This document shows, in pieces, positions 35,045 through 44,625 of a DNA stretch of 64,000 nt. Positions within the stretch are counted from its first letter, which is position 1. Every line of letters starts with the position of its first letter. A program made the translations under genes and the position numbers. The notes below the pieces were generated by a model. The model saw only the letters and a program-made list of their open reading frames with translations. It was not told where the DNA came from and did no database searches. The stretch comes from Dentipellis sp. KUC8613 (lineage: Eukaryota; Basidiomycota; Agaricomycetes; Russulales; Hericiaceae): the NCBI GenBank assembly GCA_002286715.1, contig NSJX01000001.1, positions 931,835-995,834 on the forward strand, given 5' to 3'.

Positions 35045-35964
35045 GGTGCACTTGCGCGTTCAGGAAAGCTGAAGCAAGGCAGGACGGTGAGGCGAGAGCG
35101 TCGAGGTCTTGAGGATGCGACAGGAAGGACTGAAGGTTGGCCAGCGAGGAGAACAGCGCAGAACAACGCCGGGATGCTTATGTCATACGTGCGAAAGCCC
35201 AGCATGATTCTCGCACGGACCCCTTCTCTGTTCGCCTTGTTCTTGTAGCCGTGTGCATTGGGAGTTTGAGCAATAGAAACGACGGAGCATTGAGAATGGT
35301 AGAGCGTCGAGGAACGGTGGCCATTTGTTTGTGCATTCAACAGATGATGACAAGGTACAAATCACAGAAGACAGGATAAAACAATATACAAGTCGAGTAT
35401 ACAGACGAACACACAAACAAAGCCAAGGGCGCGCCTCGGCCTCCTGGTCGCGCTCCGTCGCCTCAAGTACTACATAGCTTCTTTCTCCGGATGTCTTCTT
35501 CCTTTCTACCGCAAAAGATATTTGAGGTATGAAGAATCTGTGTCGAAATGCAACAATTGACCTCAAGCGAAGCACTGTCTGACTATGCCGCTTGGGCTCG
35601 TATTTTTAGTTTTGGTCATGGGTGTACGCAGAGTTGATAGGGGGTTCCTGGGTCCCCAAATCTTGTGAAGCACCCCTGTGTTTATCGGCACTGCAAATAC
35701 TTCGTGTTAGGCCTGGACCTCTGCGGCGTCCCGCGACGCCGGTTGGCCACCAAATTTGCATCCGAACGATTCATCCGAGTTCTGCGCGACCAAGAAAATA
35801 CCATCAGTGCCTCTGTCGCTACCCTTTCTGTCCAGAGCTTTGAAAAGACCAGGTTGAGTACTGGGATCAATTTATTGTAGGTTAGGGTTACTGTACGACC
35901 TCGGAGAGACGAGGAGGCATGTAAGCTTCGGCTGATGCGTTGAGAACGCCTACGTCGGACCACC
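35045..35964. other. Divergent upstream region, forkhead to membrane protein
   Basis: This 920-bp gap between divergent starts is one of the largest in the window. Short frames at 35622-35880 and elsewhere lack family features. A telomere-like GTTAGGGTTA occurs at about 35880-35890. It probably holds two promoters with long 5' untranslated regions. Confidence 0.35.
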
Positions 35965-36570
35965 ATGTCTGCGACCATAGGAGACGCAACTCGAGATCCA
36001 AATGCGCCGTACGCCATCCACCTGGAGATTCCACCGAGGATGTACATGGTCCCAGGAGGGGCCATGTTTGTGGGGACGGCGATAGGACTCGTGCGTGGAT
36101 CGCGAGCAGCTGGGCTGCGGTTCCTGGCCGAGAATGCGCACCGACCACCGAAGACGGTGCAGGGGTGGTACTTCTACAACAAGACGAAGAACTACAAGAT
36201 GATGCTGGCAGGGCTGAGCTCGGCGGGGACGGACGCGACGAAGCTCGGGATCACAGCGCTCGGGTGGGTGACGATCGAGGAGGGGCTGAAGCGGCTGGGG
36301 TGGGACGAGGTGAGCGAGGTGGGGGCGGGGCTGGGTACTGCGGGGTTGTTTGCGGGGATGTGTGAGTGCATGGACGGCTTTGAGCGAGGGCAGGGAGCTG
36401 AAGCGATTGCAGACCGACTACCGATGAGGACGACGGTACGGACGATCGTGCTTGGAGGGGTGATGGGAGTGGCGATGGGGCTGATACGAGTCGGGCGGGA
36501 CGAGCTGCAAAAAGAGGTGGCTGGGCGAGGACGGGTGGAGCATGACGCGGAAAGCTCCACGGGGGGATAG
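35965..36570 (+). CDS. Small Tim17-like multi-pass membrane protein
   Basis: One exon of 201 residues. Four glycine-rich hydrophobic segments are visible: PGGAMFVGTAIGLV, ATKLGITALGWVTIEEGL, GAGLGTAGLFAGM and TTVRTIVLGGVMGVAMGLI. Between the first two is a conserved-looking block, RPPKTVQGWYFYNKTKNYKM. Four short helices with GxxxG-type spacing resemble the Tim17/22/23 fold of mitochondrial and peroxisomal membrane proteins, but I cannot assign a member. The GC-rich coding sequence has a matching open frame on the other strand, which I regard as a shadow. SCH9 starts 62 bp downstream of its stop, on the same strand. Confidence 0.65.
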   Translation: MSATIGDATRDPNAPYAIHLEIPPRMYMVPGGAMFVGTAIGLVRGSRAAGLRFLAENAHRPPKTVQGWYFYNKTKNYKMMLAGLSSAGTDATKLGITALGWVTIEEGLKRLGWDEVSEVGAGLGTAGLFAGMCECMDGFERGQGAEAIADRLPMRTTVRTIVLGGVMGVAMGLIRVGRDELQKEVAGRGRVEHDAESSTGG

Positions 36571-36632
36571 ATATGTAGCTCAAAGAATGGGTTGGTGAAG
36601 GAACTAGCGACGATTGTATTGAGCAAACAACG

Positions 36633-39139
36633 ATGATCAAACTCTGGCCATCGTCGGTCAGCGAACAGCTCACGCCCAAGGCGTCGAGCGCAGACCGGAA
36701 TCCCTTCGACCATCTCGGCCAGCCCCAGCCCCAGTCCCCGCGTGCCGGTGACAGCACCCCCCTAGCCCCGAATATGTCGGCCGCCCTCACCGCTGGCCTC
36801 CCCACCACTCAGCTCTCCCTGCATGCTCCCGACTTCAACATGCGTCCTCCCCCCACCCGTAATCCCGCCCCTTCCGCCCCCTCCCCGCCCTCCGGCACCT
36901 CCAAGGGCCAGATCCATGTCAAGCTCATCTCCGCACGCGGCCTCAACGTTCGGTCCATACACTCCCGGCCCTACGTCGTTGTCGTATTCGAGCAGAACGA
37001 GTTCGTCAGTAGAGATCCCACAGACGAAACAGACAAGGAGGTCAAGGGCATTGCGACCAATCTCTCCCGCACGTCCTCTTCTGTTGCCATCAACGCTCTG
37101 GGCGCCATTGGCAGCAAAGCAGCAGCCCTCGATGCCGCCATCCGAGGAAAGAGCGCATCTTCCAACTCATCCACCTCATCGAATTCCGCCAAATCCTCCC
37201 TCTCTGTTCCCAAACAATCCGGATCCCAGACGCCCAACGGAATCCTAGGGCGCAAGTCCGCACACAACCCAGTCTGGAAGCACGAGGTCTCATTGTATGC
37301 TCATGCGGCAGACTGCACGAAAATTTCACATTGCTGATTATTTCGGATGTCCAGTGATGTGACTTCTGAAGACTCTACCATCGCATTCAACGTCTATGAT
37401 CGCGCAGACAACGAACATGGTTTCCTGGGACATGTGCAGCTTAAGCCTGTTCTCGTTCATGATCACACTGTTGATCAGTGGTATAAGTGAGTGCGTCTAC
37501 TTCTGCAATGCGCTTCATCTGACCGGCGCCCACGAAAGACTTCTCCCACTGGAAAATGAAGTAGTTACCGGCGAAGTCCGCATACAGATCACCTTCGAGC
37601 AGTACAAGGTGCGCCCTTACTCGGAGTTTGGCATATGGTCCGCTGAACTGCGTGATCCAGACGAAGCGTGCCCTCACACCCCGCGACTTTGAATTCCTCA
37701 AGCTCATCGGACGAGGAACGTTCGGTCGTGTTTTCCAGGTCCGGAAAAGAGACACGAAACGGATATACGCGATGAAGGTCTTGTCCAAGAAGGAAATCAT
37801 CGCAAAAAAGGAGGTTGCACACACGATCGGCGAGCGCAAAATCCTGCAACGGTCACTAGAGTCGCCGTTCCTGGTGGGGCTCAAGTTCAGCTTCCAGACA
37901 GATACGGATTTGTATCTGGTGACAGACTTCAAGAGCGGCGGCGAGTTGTTCTGGCATTTACAGAAGGAGACACGGTTTAGCGAGGAGCGTGCGCGGTTCT
38001 ACATTGCTGAACTTGTGCTTGCCCTGGAGCATCTGCACAAGTACCACATCGTGTATCGGTGAGTCATCAGTATCTACTCGGCGGGTCTGGCCATTGACGT
38101 CAGTTCAGGGACCTGAAGCCCGAAAATATCTTGCTCGATGCGACAGGACATGTAGCGCTATGCGATTTTGGGCTCTCAAAGCCGGATCTTCGGTCAGACG
38201 AGCTCACAAACACATTCTGCGGTACTACGGAATACCTCGCGCCTGAAGTCCTCCTCGACGAACACGGTTACTCTAAGCTTGTCGACTTCTGGTCTCTCGG
38301 AGTTCTGCTGTTTGAGATGTGCTGTGGCTGGAGTCCGTTCTACGCAGAAGACACGCAGCAGATGTATAAGAACATCTGTTTCGGGAAGATCAGATTCCCC
38401 AAGGGTGTTATCAGCGAAGATGGGAAGCAGTTTGTGAAAGGGGTAAGCTTGTTGATATCAGACGCCGAGCCCTTCACAGATCTAACACGCATTGCGGGGT
38501 AAACAGCTGCTGAACCGTAATCCGAAGCATCGACTGGGTGCGCAACGTGACGCGGAAGAACTCAAAGATCACCCATTCTTCAAATGCATCGATTGGCAGG
38601 CCCTCGCCCTCAAACAGGTTCCGCCGCCATTCAAACCCGTCGTAGAGTCGGACGAATCGACGGCCAACTTCGACCCGGAGTTCACATCTGCGGATATTAG
38701 CGAGATCGGGTTCAATGAGATGCATCTGGACGACGATGATCCATCCGGCGACTGGACGTCGCAATCGGTTAACGGTACTTGGTACACGCCAAACGGACCT
38801 CTGGGCAGCGATCGGTCGCCGCCTCCGCACCAGCCACAGGCGCCGTCGCAAGGCATCAGCATCAAGAAACGCCAAGGCCGTGATCCTGCGGGCAGCCCGC
38901 CATTGACGAACAGCGTGCAGGAGAATTTCCGCGGCTTCACGTTCTCTGGGGAAGGCGAGAGCCTCATCGCACAGGCTGTTGGCCGTCTCGGGTCCAAGGA
39001 CGACACCGAGGAGGCGCTGGAAGACGAGGAGCTGCAGCAGCCGACGACAGAGGATGAGGCCGAGGATGATGCCACGCCTGCAGGCAGGTACTCGAGGCGG
39101 AACTTTGTCAACGGCTTTGACGACGACATGAACATGTGA
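36633..39139 (+). CDS. SCH9: AGC kinase SCH9 with C2 domain
   Basis: Six exons (introns of 60, 52, 52, 50 and 64 nt) sum exactly to 742 residues. A C2-type region spans about 90-285 (GQIHVKLISARGLNVRS, HNPVWKHEVSF, DNEHGFLGHVQL). The kinase domain follows: IGRGTFGRVFQV, AMKVL, YRDLKPENILLD, CDFGLSK, with activation-loop threonine in TNTFCGTTEYLAPE. The C-terminal tail carries an SP turn motif (AGSPPL) and a hydrophobic motif, FRGFTF, the type of site phosphorylated by TORC1 in yeast Sch9. A C2 domain plus this AGC kinase is diagnostic of Sch9, which promotes growth and restrains Rim15. An alternative start is the methionine near 36774. Confidence 0.93.
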
Positions 39140-39723
39140 TGCTTCGCCCCCTCGGACTTCATATCGGCCACGCCCTGCCCACTGATTCCTGCAATTCACC
39201 GCTGTCATATACATCGATATCTATCTATTTCCCTCTCATCAGGACCCGGCCCCGGACGCCCATCTCGCGACGCTTGCATTTGTCTCGCATCAATTCCTGT
39301 ACCATCCCATTCCATGGACCAGGCTTGGTCATGTCGTCTGTCTGTACGAGTAACGACTGTAGCTTCTCCCTTTCATAATCCCTTTCCTTTCAAATATCCG
39401 GTTTCTGATGCATAAGCGTACGATTTTAATGGAGCGTCGCCAGCCGCGACGAATTCGGGTACGTCGGAGAGTAACGAGTACAATAGGTGCATTGAGTGTA
39501 GTAATTACAAGAAGACAGAATCTACTTGTGTGTAATCCTAACCTATCTCAACATGGAAGCGTTTAGAGGTGGTATCCGGTGATGTGCCCATGCCGAGAGA
39601 ATAACTGAAGATACATTACGTGTCTACTAGGTGTGTGTGCGGTACTTATGTGAGAAAGAGTGAACGGATAGACGGGCCTGTGTGGGAAGCAATAGACGAC
39701 AGGGTGCGTCAATCCCATGTATG
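39140..39723. other. Convergent intergenic region, SCH9 / Apd1-like
   Basis: It lies between two stop codons and should contain both 3' untranslated regions. It is AT-richer than its flanks from about 39370. No gene, repeat or RNA structure was recognised. Confidence 0.4.
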
Positions 39724-41209
39724 CTACCAATCGTTCAGCCGTTTGCAGTCTGGTCGGGATAGGTTGACGCCGCCTCGCAGGAGCGGCGGAAGAATGCGAC
39801 CGTCTAGGATGGTAGTGCGGACGATAGGCTCAACTTCGTGTGTGGAGACGCGCCCGTACCAGACACCTGCTCCCTGCGGCATGTAGATCTGCAGGAAAAG
39901 GAAGTATGAATGAATGGTGTACTCCGCAGAGACGTCGGCTGAACTCACAATGATGTTGCCTGCGTACTTGTGTCCGCCTATGTGTGACGTCTTGAGGATA
40001 AGCGCCCTCTTAGGAAGATCGTCATCGAGCTCCTGCAGCCGCCGCTGCATCTCCGCCTCCTTCGCGTCTTCGGAGTCATTGAACTCCTCGAGCGGCGGGC
40101 CGGTGGGCTCGTCGAGATGGGTGTGGACTTCCCACCCCTCGCGCTCAAGGGTCTCGGAAAATGCTAGGGAACGAGGCGGGGGCATTAGCGCGTCCGGCAA
40201 GTCGCGAGCGACATGCCATATTGTGCCATAGCCGGATTGAATTGGGACACGCACCTCGTTCCAACTTTGGCGCCGCCACCGCGCACCGAACGTCTCTCCG
40301 TCTATGGGAACCTGACAAAGTACCGTGGCAGCGTGTATCAGATACGGCAGGGAATTATCAGATAGCCTGAGAATGGGAGGGGGCTTACAGATCAGGATAA
40401 CACACGAGTACGGGATGATCCACGACTTTACGCTCGTCGTCGTCGACAGCGACCCCAGGCGCGGAACGGCAGGGTTCACCGAGTTCTCCCATAGCTCCTT
40501 GGCGCCCTCGAGCGACACGGACACTTCCGTCACGACCTTGTAGTCCGGAAACACGAGGACGGACTCGGTTTCGTAGTCGGAGGAGACCGTGTTGTGACTA
40601 CCGTTGAGGATGGAGACTGTGCTGGCAGCCGAGGCTTTGAAGATTCCCGAGATGGGCGTCAATGGCTTCTCCGGAAGCTCCTTGAGGCCGCTTTCTGGCG
40701 TGCCAGGCGCTGTGATGTCGGGGGAGATGATGGGCGTGGGCATGTTGGGGGCTTCAGTCTCGATGGTGAGCAGGTGCGCTGCAAGCGAGCCCTTCTCGTC
40801 TGTGATTGAGCGTGCCCAGTCCGAGCGGCCTGTGGAGATGACGACCTGGAGAACGCCCGACATTATCAGATAACCAGCTCGCTGACGTGAGGCTGGCAGC
40901 GGCGGGCGCCAGCCACTCTGACGGACCTGTCTGCGGTACGGTTTGACGGAGCCCAGCATCTCCGACGTCGTGTCTATCATCGAGACGATCTTCTCCGGGT
41001 AGTCCTCGTGGCCTGGGGGCGATGTGAGACGTGGCGGGGGCGGCGGGCAGAACGTTGGACGCACCGGGCTCCTCACAGGGGTGGGGACAGTTCCTGCAGT
41101 CGGCAAAGGAGACGGGGACACCGGCGGCCTCCAAGGCGGCTGCAGACTCGTCGGTGTCGTCGTCTGCGGGGCCCAGGAGGATAGCAGCGAGGCTCTTGAG
41201 GCGGTTCAT
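39724..41209 (-). CDS. Apd1-type thioredoxin-like [2Fe-2S] protein (sucrase/ferredoxin-like)
   Basis: Six exons (41209-41065, 41012-40927, 40845-40389, 40311-40255, 40163-39949, 39888-39724) sum exactly to 374 residues. An N-terminal DCRNCPHPCEEPGHEDYPEK block is followed by SVKPYRRQVVISTGRSDW. The cluster ligands of the Apd1 family are present: C230-x8-C239 in ICSHRRRDVRCAVAAPK, and H309/H313 in HIGGHKYAGN. It ends MPQGAGVWYGRVSTHEVE and LPPLLRGGVNL. Yeast Apd1 and Aim32 use this bis-cysteine, bis-histidine site; redox-drug and oxidative-stress resistance are reported roles. The codon for C230 is split by intron 3. Introns 2 and 3 and the promoter carry ATCWGATAA sites, suggesting iron control. 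Confidence 0.9.
40336..40363 (-). promoter_or_regulatory. Iron-GATA-like sites in Apd1-like intron 3
   Basis: Intron 3 (40312-40388) holds two GATA-type sites. The minus strand reads ATCTGATAA at 40355-40363, a full match to ATCWGATAA. Its neighbour at 40336-40344 is TATCAGATA, a near match. The intron interrupts the codon for the first cluster cysteine. Binding by an Sre1/SreA-type repressor is inferred only from the motif. Confidence 0.5.
40863..40873. promoter_or_regulatory. Palindromic iron-GATA site in Apd1-like intron 2
   Basis: TTATCAGATAA lies in the 81-nt intron 2 (40846-40926). Both strands match ATCWGATAA, the element bound by fungal iron-sensing GATA factors with two zinc fingers. 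An identical 11-mer occurs in the promoter of the same gene. Confidence 0.5.
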
Positions 41210-41319
41210 CTGGAGTCGGGGGCAGGACCGGCAAGTGGAAAGGGATGGGGCATGGCAAAATATACTGGTGTATGATCTCACGAGCCTCCTGAATCCCGGC
41301 CTGGCCAGGCATGCTGACG

Positions 41320-41330
41320 TTATCAGATAA
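41320..41330. promoter_or_regulatory. Palindromic iron-GATA site upstream of Apd1-like gene
   Basis: TTATCAGATAA lies about 110 bp upstream of the ATG at 41209, the usual position for a promoter element. It is identical to the 11-mer in intron 2. The known role of this element is repression by Sre1/SreA/Urbs1-type factors when iron is plentiful. Confidence 0.55.
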
Positions 41331-42098
41331 GATCCCTTTTAGGCCTTCCCCACCCGCCGATCCGGTCTTTCTGCCGTCGGTATCCTTCTCCCACCCTTCA
41401 GTCTACTTTCACAGACCCGACTTGGGCATCACCGGAACCGCGGCGGATCTGCTCCCGGCCCTGTTCGGCCCATGAGAGCGGCTGAGTCGCCCCAGAGCAA
41501 CCCCAGCGTCGCGCAACAGCCAGCAAAATCGCGAGACCACGTCGACGCTGACAACGGGGGCTTGCTTTCGGAGCCTGGGCCCGAAAGGAGGGAATTGACA
41601 GATTCGTCCGAAAGCTTAAAAGTCAAACAGTTCTGCCCGCCGCCACGGGCGCCTCCATTATGGCCCTGATGTGGGGGAGAGACAAGGCTGAACCCACTCC
41701 CCGGCGACACACCACTACCGGTCAATTTTCGTCGCCTATTTGATCCAAAGCTTTATACAAAGTCCAGCCAAAAACGTGCGCTATTGGTACAGGTTAGGGT
41801 AGCCAGCAATGGGGCTGTACAAGGTATCCGGATACAGGACGACATTAGGAATCCTCGTGTTACAATACACCCTGCAATAGTCCAGGCATACACGTACCAA
41901 GCAGGGACAAGAAAATGGTGCAAATTTTATCCAATATGAGATCCTCCGAGAATTATATGCTGTAACTCCAAGTACATGAACCCAATGGATAGCGACGTTC
42001 TTTGCGTACCCGGCGTGCAACGCAGCAAGCGAGACAGCGTGTCTCCAAAGCCCTGGTATATGGGAGGTGAAACGTATGAATTCAACTCACTGCAAGGC
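41331..42098. other. Intergenic region upstream of Apd1-like gene
   Basis: Both flanking genes read leftward. The part near 41320-41500 is the Apd1-like promoter; the part near 42098 is the 3' end of the UIM protein gene. Open frames at 41430-41725 have no recognisable motif and are not called. Confidence 0.4.
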
Positions 42099-44349
42099 TT
42101 AGCCCCACTCGTCCGGCACAAAGGGCGTCACGAGTTCGTATCTGTCCGCATTGCCGCCACGATTATCCTTCGACTTGTTCCCGCGGCGCACAAAGCGCCC
42201 AAGGAACCTGCGAGTAGCGAGGCGTTCTGTGCTATCACCGCCCAGCTCTCCCGACGGATTGTTGTCCGGGTAGAATTGATCAACCATCTTCGCAAGCTTA
42301 CGCAGCCCGCTCGAACTGTCGTTGAGCGCTCGCCGCGAGTCTTCGAGAGCCGATGCAAGGTACATGGCCATGCTCGGCAAGTCGATGGGCAAGCTAGGCA
42401 GCGGTGTCGATGATGTTTGCGGGATGGTATAATATTTCGCCATCGACGAGTCGGCGCCGTCGCGAAGTGTTGCAGGGAGGGAGGAAAGAGCGTAGGAGTA
42501 GGGCAATGTGCTGACATCCCCGTTGGTGTACTTGTGATAATTCGGGTGCGAAGGTGGAACCGGGTATTCAATCGTGAGGTAGAGGATGGTCCTCCATTCT
42601 GCGCTAGAATGGTGAACCTGAAGGGTCGCGGTCAAACACTGATACCCGTTAGTTGATTGCAGCTGACTGCGCGCACCTTGACGAACTGAACCACCGTTCG
42701 CAACTTGAGGTCTGACTTGGTCACGGCTAAAGCCTCGATGGATGGCTGTATTCGCGTCGCACTCAGCTTCGCCATGAGCTTCAGCAAGTGTCGCCAGCTA
42801 GGGGCCTGTATGTGCATGGGGGGACATTTGCCGTAAGGCAATGCGATGACGGTGGGCACCGGGTCTCGCATCATGGTTTGGGAGACGCCAATAGACGGCG
42901 GCGCAAACCCAAACGCTGAATCGTGGAATGTTAGGTACGTAACACTAATATCGCGTACTACTCACAGACGCCGGTCAGCAATTCAGGTTCTACGAATTGA
43001 TTAGGAGTCAGGGAAAGGCGTGGGGCCTCCGCGACTTCTTCATCCTCATCTTCTTCTGCAATTGATGATGTGGGCGCCGAACTTGCAGTCGGCCGAGGGC
43101 TGCCAGTCCGAATGGATGAGAACTCACTCGGCGCTGAAAGGAAGTCATTGCTTGATGCTCGCCTTAGCGAAGGAGGCGGTTCGCGTGAGTGTGTTAACAC
43201 CGGCGATCGCTGTATTGCGGAGGTATTTTCGTGGCTGGATGAGGACGACGCGGACAAGCTCTTTCGCGCTTGTTGGGGGGAATAGTGGGCACCTGAACGG
43301 GATGTAAGCTACGACTGCGGAATGCAGCCAAGACTATAAATACCTGAAATGGTATCTGGATATAGCGACACACTCGACGACTGGCGGTTGTTGTAAGGCG
43401 CGGTATCAGACTCGTGCGAATGAGCTTCTGAAGAGATGGTGCGCCGGTCGTCTTCGACCGCAAGGCGCCGCGCAAGAGCCTCGTCCTCCTGCATCTGACT
43501 CTGTGTCGAATGAGTAGAGCGCAGCGACAGAAAACTATCGTCCGCTGGATCGCGCGTATGGCTGTACACAGGCTCTGTGGTGTGTGGACGCAGGTCTGGC
43601 GGCAGGGCTCCGGGCGGAAGTGAAGCGAGTTCAGCAGCAGAGGCGGCGTGTGAGCTGAGGACAAACGAAGCGGAGGAGGGGGACTCGGTGGGATGGCCGT
43701 TGAGAATCATGGATTCTTCAAGGGCCTTCGCGAGGTCTTCATCCTGCGTATCCCGCTGTTGTCTCCGCTCATCGTCCTCGATTGCGGAGAGTTGCAACGC
43801 ACGCTCTATCTGGCCATCTTCAACTGCGGAGACGGGCGACTTTTCTTCGATAATGGGGAACGTCTGGGGATGAGGAAATGCGATAGGCCCAGGTATGGAT
43901 TGAGGATATAATGAGAGGCGCGGCGCAGAGGCACTGGGAGACGAAGAAGTTGGAGAGAAAGGTTTGGGAGGGAGAGGCGGTACGGGTGACGAATTGCGGC
44001 GGTAGAACGAAGGTGGCTTCTGAGGAAGAGGTGGGGGTTGTGTAGATGCTGGACGCTCCGTGCGAGAGAGCGGAACGAGGATTGGCGGGGCCTGGCGAGC
44101 TGGGGGCGGGCGCTGAGGGCCGTTTGTGAGAACAGAGTAGTTTGTAGGCTGCTGTATGAAGAAGAGGCCATCGATGCGACCGCCTGCGGTGCTTGCGCGA
44201 TGGGGGTTGCCCGGAATGAGACCGGGGGGGATGGGTGGGGGAACGGGAGGCTGTGGTAGTGGGTGCTGATAGTAGCCTGCAGTAGAAGCCCTCTGCTGGT
44301 AAGAACGGCGAGAAGAGGGAGAGTGGGACCAGGGCGAGCCTGAAGCCAT
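42099..44349 (-). CDS. UIM-containing protein of unknown function
   Basis: Four exons (44349-43344, 43292-42966, 42915-42677, 42638-42099) sum exactly to 703 residues. The first 180 residues are proline and serine rich with PPLPPKP-type SH3-binding runs. Two ubiquitin-interacting motifs follow: EDGQIERALQLSAIEDD and QDEDLAKALEESM, each with the conserved Ala...Ser spacing. A third, QEDEALARRLAVEDD, lacks the serine. The C-terminal 300 residues (PSWRHLLKLMAKLSATRI, EWRTILYLTIEYPVPP) look folded but match no family I know. It may be an endocytic or ubiquitin-sorting adaptor, which is inference from the UIM and proline motifs only. Confidence 0.72.
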
Positions 44350-44625
44350 GGAGGAAGAGAGGGAGGGAACGCGCGCAGGCAGGCCATAGCGCGCGCGCAC
44401 AGGGTCCAGTGTGGCAGGCAAACAGCGCCCGTTCCCCGCCTACGCTCTGCCCCTGCTTAGCTAACCCACTCATTATCTTCAATCATCCCGTCTCTTTCCA
44501 AGTGCAGTGATCATTCAATGTCAAGTGAAAATACACAATTGCGCAAGTGCAGTAAATGAAGATGATATGAGCAGAGAAGAAAAACAATGCAGAAACAGCA
44601 ATGAGCGTCATCGTTCGTAAGGAGG

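Noticed and set aside
35880..35892. GTTAGGGTTA as telomeric sequence
   Set aside because: There is a single copy and it is not in tandem, so it is not evidence of a telomere or interstitial telomeric array.
36192..36808. Overlapping minus-strand frames opposite the Tim17-like protein
   Set aside because: The plus-strand frame has membrane segments and a normal start. The minus frames are serine-proline runs caused by GC-rich codons.
40388..40410. ATCAGGATAA word near exon 3 of the Apd1-like gene as a further iron-GATA site
   Set aside because: It has an extra base relative to ATCWGATAA and lies at and beyond the intron border, so it was not counted.
41429..41725. Minus-strand 98-codon frame upstream of the Apd1-like gene
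   Set aside because: Glycine and serine rich with no motif and no supporting splice structure; the stretch also lies in the expected promoter region of the Apd1-like gene.
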